Positions 58,251 to 64,000 of a DNA stretch of 64,000 nucleotides are shown piece after piece (the stretch's first letter is position 1; each line of letters begins with the position of its first letter). The notes under the pieces are model-generated. The model ran no database searches and was not told where the DNA came from. It worked only from the letters and a program-made list of their open reading frames with translations. Source of the DNA: Kappaphycus alvarezii (taxonomy: Eukaryota > Rhodophyta > Florideophyceae > Gigartinales > Solieriaceae); assembly GCA_002205965.3 (NCBI GenBank), contig NADL03000515.1, positions 248,001 through 312,000 of the forward strand, read 5' to 3'. A program made the translations under genes and the position numbers.

Positions 58251-58989
58251 TATGTGGAGCATACAGCAGGTGCTGGACAGCAAAAATCTGGCGCCAAGCA
58301 GACAAGGTCAAGTGGCCGATTTTCGAGGGGTAACCCAGGGGTTATTTTTTCTTATTTCCCAAAAGTCGGCCGTTACTGAAAAAATATATGGCAAAGAGAG
58401 CAAATCTTATATTACTGATGACATTTTTGACACGTTCAATGACAAGTAGCTTGTAAGACGAAGTCATTTTTGTTTCTTAATCTCTATATTAGGGATACTG
58501 TCGTGCAAATCACAATGATGTGCGGCAATTCAGCAGAATGGTACGATCCGCTCCGGGGCAATGTATTGCGGGCCGGGGCGATGCGTAGTGTGTCGTATTT
58601 ATTGAAGGGCTCCGTATACGATCCGGAAGAGCAGCTGAACGATAATAATCGCAAAATGCAGAATTCAATTTTCTAAAAAACGTCCCTCCCACTTTACATA
58701 GTTCCACCCCGACAGTGGCGGTTCAAATGCGACAGAGGGAGTTGGTCTGCCGGCGGCGGACGAAAAACTCAGTACAAAACATAAAAATATGTAGAATCCA
58801 GATACTAAAATTTGCACGCAATTTTGGGGATATAGTACAGTACGCGAGTACAGTGCCACCCACAAGTACTGTACTGTACATTTCACAAAAGAAATACCAC
58901 AATATCAATACTCACTTCCTTTCGTACGACCAGTGTTGCATCCGTCACAACAAGAGCCACATCCCAAGTCAAGATTGAACCAACCAAAT
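58251..58989. other. spacer with palindrome cluster 7
   Basis: No certain gene. A plus-strand frame at 58470-58676 (MMCGNSAEWYDPLRGN and following) reads smoothly, but I do not recognise it. GTAC units lie at 58833-58882. Confidence 0.4.
58833..58882. repeat. GTAC palindrome cluster 7
   Basis: TAGTACAGTACGCGAGTACAG, a gap, then AAGTACTGTACTGTACATTT. It lies about 110 bases upstream of the unrecognised coding-like stretch. Confidence 0.8.
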
Positions 58990-60035
58990 AAAATGGACAA
59001 CGAAACATAACCAAAACGCGAGAAGACGGTGGAATTGGGAGCCTACGCTCCGGCTACGCCTATCCTCGGAAACCAAACAGTGAGAACGCTTGGTCGTGCA
59101 AAGCTGGTCGGCTGTTACCCGGATACGCCACACCTTTCGCACATGCGAAGGTTTCTCCACGCCCTACTTGAAAACAACAATGATTGGAACATCGAATGCA
59201 TCTTCGTGGGTGACGGGTAAACGGGCTAAGAGAATATTATTATCAACAAGGGGAAGCTGTACGGATCGTCGAGCATGACTGGAGGGCGAGAGAACTTTCA
59301 CATGATCGAGAAGTTTCGCGTCGAGAGGTCTTGCGATGGCATCCTTAGCTTTGATTGATCTGCATTTGACGAGGTGGAAAAACAGTTTCCAAGAAGTCTC
59401 GTCGTCAAAGAGGTGCGCGATTTGAAGCAGTATATGATAGGAAAGATGAAAGCCCAAATTATTTTCGATGTCATACTCAAGTTCCCTCACCGCGACGAAG
59501 GAGTTTTAATCTAGTTAGGCGGCCCATTTGCACGCGAGAAAGATGATGCACTGAAAAAATTCAGGTTGGACAACAATAGCGAAATACCAGCGACAAGTTC
59601 AAACTTAGATTGCTTGCCGGCGGCGATGGTAATCGCGATGGGACAGTGGGCAGGTAGGGATAAGGCGGAATCGGTTTGTGCGGCTTTTTTAGCGGACAAT
59701 ACTCACACACCAAGCTCGGTCGAATCGGGAGCGTGATGAACGAGATGAAACTGGGATGCGAGTTGAGGAGGCCTGCAAAGCCCATTCTAAAAACTCTGAG
59801 GGAAGGATGACTGGTGGCATGCTGAAATCGTAACTGGCGTCTGAGTTGTGCGGCTCGTGCAAGACAACGTCGTTGATCTCTTTTGGTCCTTCAATGCTGA
59901 TAAGAAGTTGATTCCTGACTCTGAAGAGATGTTACCGCTAAGGGTTACCATTCAGAGTTTGAACATGTGCGGTGGACCGCAAGCAACTGAGCTGCGGATC
60001 GCAGAGCTTCTCCAGTTACTTTCGTCGAATTGAGG
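58990..60035 (+). pseudogene. unrecognised coding-like stretch, broken
   Basis: Plus-strand frames read like ordinary protein in sequence: TVRTLGRAKLVGCYPDTPH and RFLHALLENNNDWNIECIFV (59.06-59.21 kb), VVKEVRDLKQYMIGKMKAQI and DVILKFPHRDEG (59.4-59.5 kb), FAREKDDALKKFRLDNN and AAMVIAMGQWAGRDKAESV (59.53-59.68 kb), and VDLFWSFNADKKLIPDSEE with MCGGPQATELRIAELLQLL (59.86-60.03 kb). Stops lie near 59.22, 59.36 and 59.515 kb and frames change near 59.72-59.85 kb. I do not recognise the family. The last segment loosely recalls helicase-like proteins of fungal DNA transposons, but this is weak. It lies between a Ty3 fossil and a copia fossil and follows a GTAC cluster, as the host genes do. Confidence 0.35.
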
Positions 60036-60081
60036 CAATGAAATTAGTTCACGAGAGAGAGTCAGTTCTAGCTTTCGGCTC

Positions 60082-63000
60082 CTACGCCATTGTCTTTCTA
60101 ATGATCAATTGATCCGGCTTAAGGGCTAAAGTTACTTTAGCTATGAATTGATGGAGCAACGCTTCCGACATGGTCCTTTTTAATACATCTGCGACATTAT
60201 TTGAGCTGCGGAAAAATCCGATATCTGAGACAGCTCCACTTTTGAACCCTTCTCTTGCTGCGAAAATATCCAACATGGTGCGGTAGCCCTTGATATAACA
60301 TCAAAGAGGCCCTTGCTGTCAGTCAAGAAATACAATGGTACGGTTTTCTACATGAGAATGACTAGTTCTTTCGATAGCGAGACATACGCGTCAAAGAGGT
60401 CACTAATCGCTATGACCTCGCCTGCCATTACATACCTCGTAACCCTTCGCGCCCTATCGACTTGAAGCTGATAGGGGCTCAAATTTCCGCATCTGCCAAG
60501 AACACAATGTGTCCAAGCTGCGAACTGACGTCCTCATTTTTGGCAAAGGATACGTCGTAAAAACCCACCACACGCAAACTCTATCTATCAAACGGGCAAA
60601 TTCTTAGCGATAACTTCTTGTTGACTGCCTACTTCACGGTTCTGTTCAGTCTTCGGATTGATTCCATGTCTGCTTCTGCAAACATCGCTTCCGTCGCTTG
60701 TGAGAACTAAGATGTCTCAAACAAACATCCAGGACACATGGGGGACAACCACGCAAGTCTCACGCGCATGGATCTTGGACTTAACATCTGTCGCCAATAC
60801 CTCTAGTTTCTTGAGTTACATGTTCTGGTCGACAAGGATGTCTCAATTCTTGTCGCGGTCAGGTAAGAATAAGTGAAATTACATGTAAGTTGCTCATCCT
60901 CAGCCATGTCGAGCTTCTTGTTCGTTTCTGCAGAGAGCTTGCGGAGTTCTTTATCACCGGCGCGTACCATATCATCCACGTATCCCCCACTAAGCTCCTT
61001 TAACAATCCACTTCCCATTAGATTATACAATGCAGGGTCAAATTTGCATGCTTTCAGATCCAAGTCTTTGCAGTGATGGCGATCAAGTGTTTCGTGACAT
61101 AAGTCTCCCTACTCATATAACCCACATATTGGCTTAAGCAGCTTTAAACACAGATTAGCCCTTAACTCGAAATCAAGGACTGGTTTTTCGCTCAACATTT
61201 CCCTTGGCAGGAGTGCAGCGGACTACAAATATGCTTGTCAAACCTCTGAAGTACAAAAATCAACATAAAAGTAGAAGGAGTGCGCAAGCGCCCGTAGTCA
61301 TCTGACGGACTGCGGCTGAAATGCGGTCGTCGTATGTAACATCATGTCCTTGAACTTATCTCTGTGTCCTGATATCACATATCTTGCTTTGAACTTGACA
61401 GAACTGTCTTCTGCCGACTTCAAGGAAAGGAAAAACTACCAGGTAAGGCAGTACCTTCTTGAGTTACATCTTCGTTGAGAATGATCTGTAAAGTACCACG
61501 ATCAGGTAAATTTCTTATTTCAGTCTTGTTCGCGTCAGAAATTTCATCACTGCGAGCGCTCGGATCAACTTTGTCAAGTATCTCTGTGAGAAAAACTTCT
61601 TAATCAGTCGGAGATTTGAACTGCTTAAGTCCTTTGCAGAGATCCATTCTGAAGGGGTAAGCGATTGATTCGTCCCGATAGTATGGCTTCACTTGTGCGA
61701 GGATAAAAATCCTTGCTGCACCCATTTTTGTGTCCTGAATATATGCAAGCTTTTTTGACTCTTGAATTAAAAGGACTCGAAACGGCCCAAGCCATTCGCC
61801 AATCCGATTGTTCACTATGCTCCCCCTCCAAACGAGTACTTGAACCCCTGATTGATATGTTCTATCCGCAGCCGAGTTTGTACTGTGTATTAAAGCTCTT
61901 TTCAATCTTATTGGTGCCATTACCTTCTCTTTGTGATATCTTTCTTTATTTTAGATTAAAACGCGGCGCTTCACGGTAGCTCTCCCTTGCTTTTTCACTG
62001 AATTGGTACAGACATTCGGGTACTCTCCAAAACATAGGGCGGACGGAACGGGTCCCTCCTGTCCAAATGTATCGTTCATAACTTTGAACGCAAGAGCAGT
62101 AGCTACTTCCTTCGGATTTTTTGGGTTGTCCTTCATATTTTTCCTGTACGTGTTTCGGAGAGGTTGATGGTACCTCTCTCCTAAACCCAAACTGGAATAA
62201 GCCTCTATCCCTGTTTCCTCCACCTGCACATTAGATTATGCACCAATGCTGATAAAGAGATCACGTTGCTGGCTTCCTTGGTCAACCAATATGCGGTTAG
62301 GAAGGCCATTGTAAATAGAAGCCCAGCATTCTACGATTGCGATCCAAACACTCGTGGTTCGGACATCCGGGAGAAAGCGAGCAGAGCCAAACCTCGCTAT
62401 CTCATCCACGATGTGTCTTACAGGGCGACTACCAATGTAGAGGATGAAAAGAAATATCCTTTCGTTGAAACAGGCATCCTCTGCTCCAACAATAACCTGA
62501 AATCTTGTAGGATAATTCCGTACTCTTTTCCAAACATCGCACCTCATGCAAGTATCTTAGAGTATTTTCCGTGTTTATGGAGTCACATGCTCTGAAGGAA
62601 ACCTTTTAGTTAGGTTAAAGAGCTTCCCAGCAGATCTGTAAAAGAACTCCGGATGAATTTTCGATAACTGAGTCCTTGTGAAACATACTGAAGGTGGTAA
62701 ATACAACTCACCATACAAGTGACTGCCTTGAGACCTTCAGAAAGTTGTGTGCAACTGGTCTACATCTATGATTTCCCCTCCGCTTCGTTCTACTGACACA
62801 AGATTTATCAGTCATTTGGAAACAGTAAACGGAGTTAATGATTTCCTATCGAAAATATCCGTAACAAGCAACGCTGGTATATCTGCATCGACTACGTCCA
62901 TTGAAAAGAGGACTTTTGGCATTCTTGGCTTAGTTAAAAGTGGTATCTTTACTTTCCCAAGAGAATCGTAGACTGCATCAGCGAAGCGAAACCTTTCCCT

Positions 63001-63970
63001 CGACCTTTCAAGCCTTTTCAACCGAACCTTCATCGTTTGAGAGATGCGGTGGAGTTCCTATCGACCGAATACCGACTTGGAAGTTCTAATATCACAACAA
63101 AAAGCAATCAGTCCGCCACCCTTTCTTTCGGAAGCAAGCTTAGAAATGTAAATATCTTCTATATTTACGACCTTACGACTTTGAACATTATCAAGCTCCT
63201 GCATGTTCCCTTCTCTCCGGTTGCACGAATAAAGACATAGATTGAATTTCGAAATCCGTCGCTCTGGCGAAAAACTCTCTTAAATATACGTGGTGCTCAT
63301 GAAGGCAGCCAGGTGGGTATTGAAATACTCTGCATCAATGAATGAATACATTTAGGCTCCTATATGTCTTTTTCTTCTTTGAGGAGTCAAAGACTTCGAG
63401 GTCGCTGGTGGCTTCACCGAAATGTGTACCTGAGCCATCACTACTGGAAACTTCAGGTTCAGATCCGGATATACCTTGAATTTCCAAATCTCCTTCCAAA
63501 GAATGAACCAGGTCCGAAATTATATGAACTGCAGATTAAACTTTCTTCAGTCGGCTGCGTACATACGTTAGTATCGACCATTTACTACAGCGATGGCCAG
63601 ACCTCCACGGAGAAACGCACTTGTGGCATGCCTTTTTGCGCCTACTCTCTTCGAGCGTGCGACTGAACTTGTTACGATCTTGAGAAAAAGGTCGTTTCTG
63701 CACAAACTTGGGATTTCTTCCATACTGGTTAACAAAAGTATCATGAATATCGCTGTGTAGAATTGAGAGGTTGTAGGCAGAGGTTCCAAGTATCTTTTCC
63801 ATCTCTTTCAGACTTTGCGCAGATTCATGTAGTGCAGCAACGAACCCATTGAATGAAAGCATCCCAGAAGTAATGCGTTGTGTGGGAATTGTCGACCACC
63901 CCTTATGTTCAGGTACAGCCCGTAGAAGGTAGCATATCTTGTGCGCATCGGATCTAAAATCAGCCATTGA
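60082..63970 (-). mobile_element. old Ty1/copia fossil
   Basis: Minus-strand pieces in copia order. Gag with a zinc-knuckle-like CHKC ... HRC (63.5-63.97 kb), a protease-like part (62.8-63.03 kb), integrase core (HIVDEIARFGSARFL and LPNRILVDQGSQ, 62.24-62.55 kb; GLGERYHQPLRNTYRK, 62.16 kb), integrase tail (VWRGSIVNNRIGEWLGPFRV, 61.8 kb), reverse transcriptase with YVDDMVRAG (60.97 kb), and RNase H ending with DIGFFRSSNNVADVLK (60.2 kb). Reverse transcriptase after integrase is the defining copia order. No LTR could be paired; the 5' end may lie outside the window. Broken at many places; old. Confidence 0.8.
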
Positions 63971-64000
63971 GATAGGAGTTCACTATTGCGCGTAACTAAC

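Noticed and set aside
58285-58300. TGGCGCC on the minus strand, like a retroviral lysine primer-binding site
   Set aside because: No LTR pair could be found around it, and seven bases are too few to claim a retrovirus. No envelope gene is seen anywhere in the window.

Overview
The window is eukaryotic nuclear DNA dominated by mobile elements, with a few host genes between them. The evidence is an ESCRT Vps4-type AAA ATPase, a dual-specificity phosphatase, a PLP aminotransferase with a 97-base GT-AG intron, and LTR retrotransposons of both the Ty3 and copia lineages with 5-bp target duplications. There is no bacterial operon structure. Compact genes, a chromodomain Ty3 element and a Ty3 integrase carrying a VEHLTGWP motif suggest an early-diverging fungus, possibly a chytrid, but this is inference and no marker here proves it.

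Layout. About 1-7.84 kb is AT-rich with no recognisable gene. At 7.84-14.87 kb lies a young chromovirus-like Ty3 element on the minus strand, with near-identical LTRs, a CCCAC target duplication and an unusual long leader that carries a U1-type zinc-finger frame and a tRNA-like hairpin. About 16.4-18.0 kb holds 3' fragments of LINEs. A GC-rich host island at 18.3-21.1 kb contains a frame-broken aminotransferase and a dual-specificity phosphatase. About 23.2-27.75 kb holds minus-strand LINEs with a C-terminal restriction-like endonuclease. About 28-34.1 kb is AT-rich, with a dead Harbinger-like transposase and a copia fossil. At 34.9-39.0 kb is a plus-strand LINE of the same class, split by a 1,389-bp solo-LTR-like insertion with a GGCTC duplication. 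At 39.33-45.15 kb is a second young Ty3 element with a 631-bp LTR pair and an AATAC duplication. The intact vps4 gene is at 46.79-48.21 kb. About 48.2-53.4 kb is an AT-rich desert, followed by an old Ty3 fossil (53.4-58.25 kb), an unrecognised coding-like stretch (59-60 kb) and an old copia fossil (60.1-64 kb).

Two themes run through the window. First, clusters of GTAC-centred palindromes (TACTGTACAGTA and variants) sit in the spacers around the host genes and are nearly absent from the AT-rich deserts. Second, several coding regions with otherwise good protein signal are interrupted by single-base slips. In the aminotransferase these fall mostly in or beside G or C runs, so part of the decay may be an assembly artefact, although vps4 is intact.

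The host genes are not an operon. Vps4 acts in membrane scission and ESCRT-III recycling, the phosphatase in signalling, and the aminotransferase in amino-acid metabolism. Their only shared feature here is the palindromic spacer DNA.
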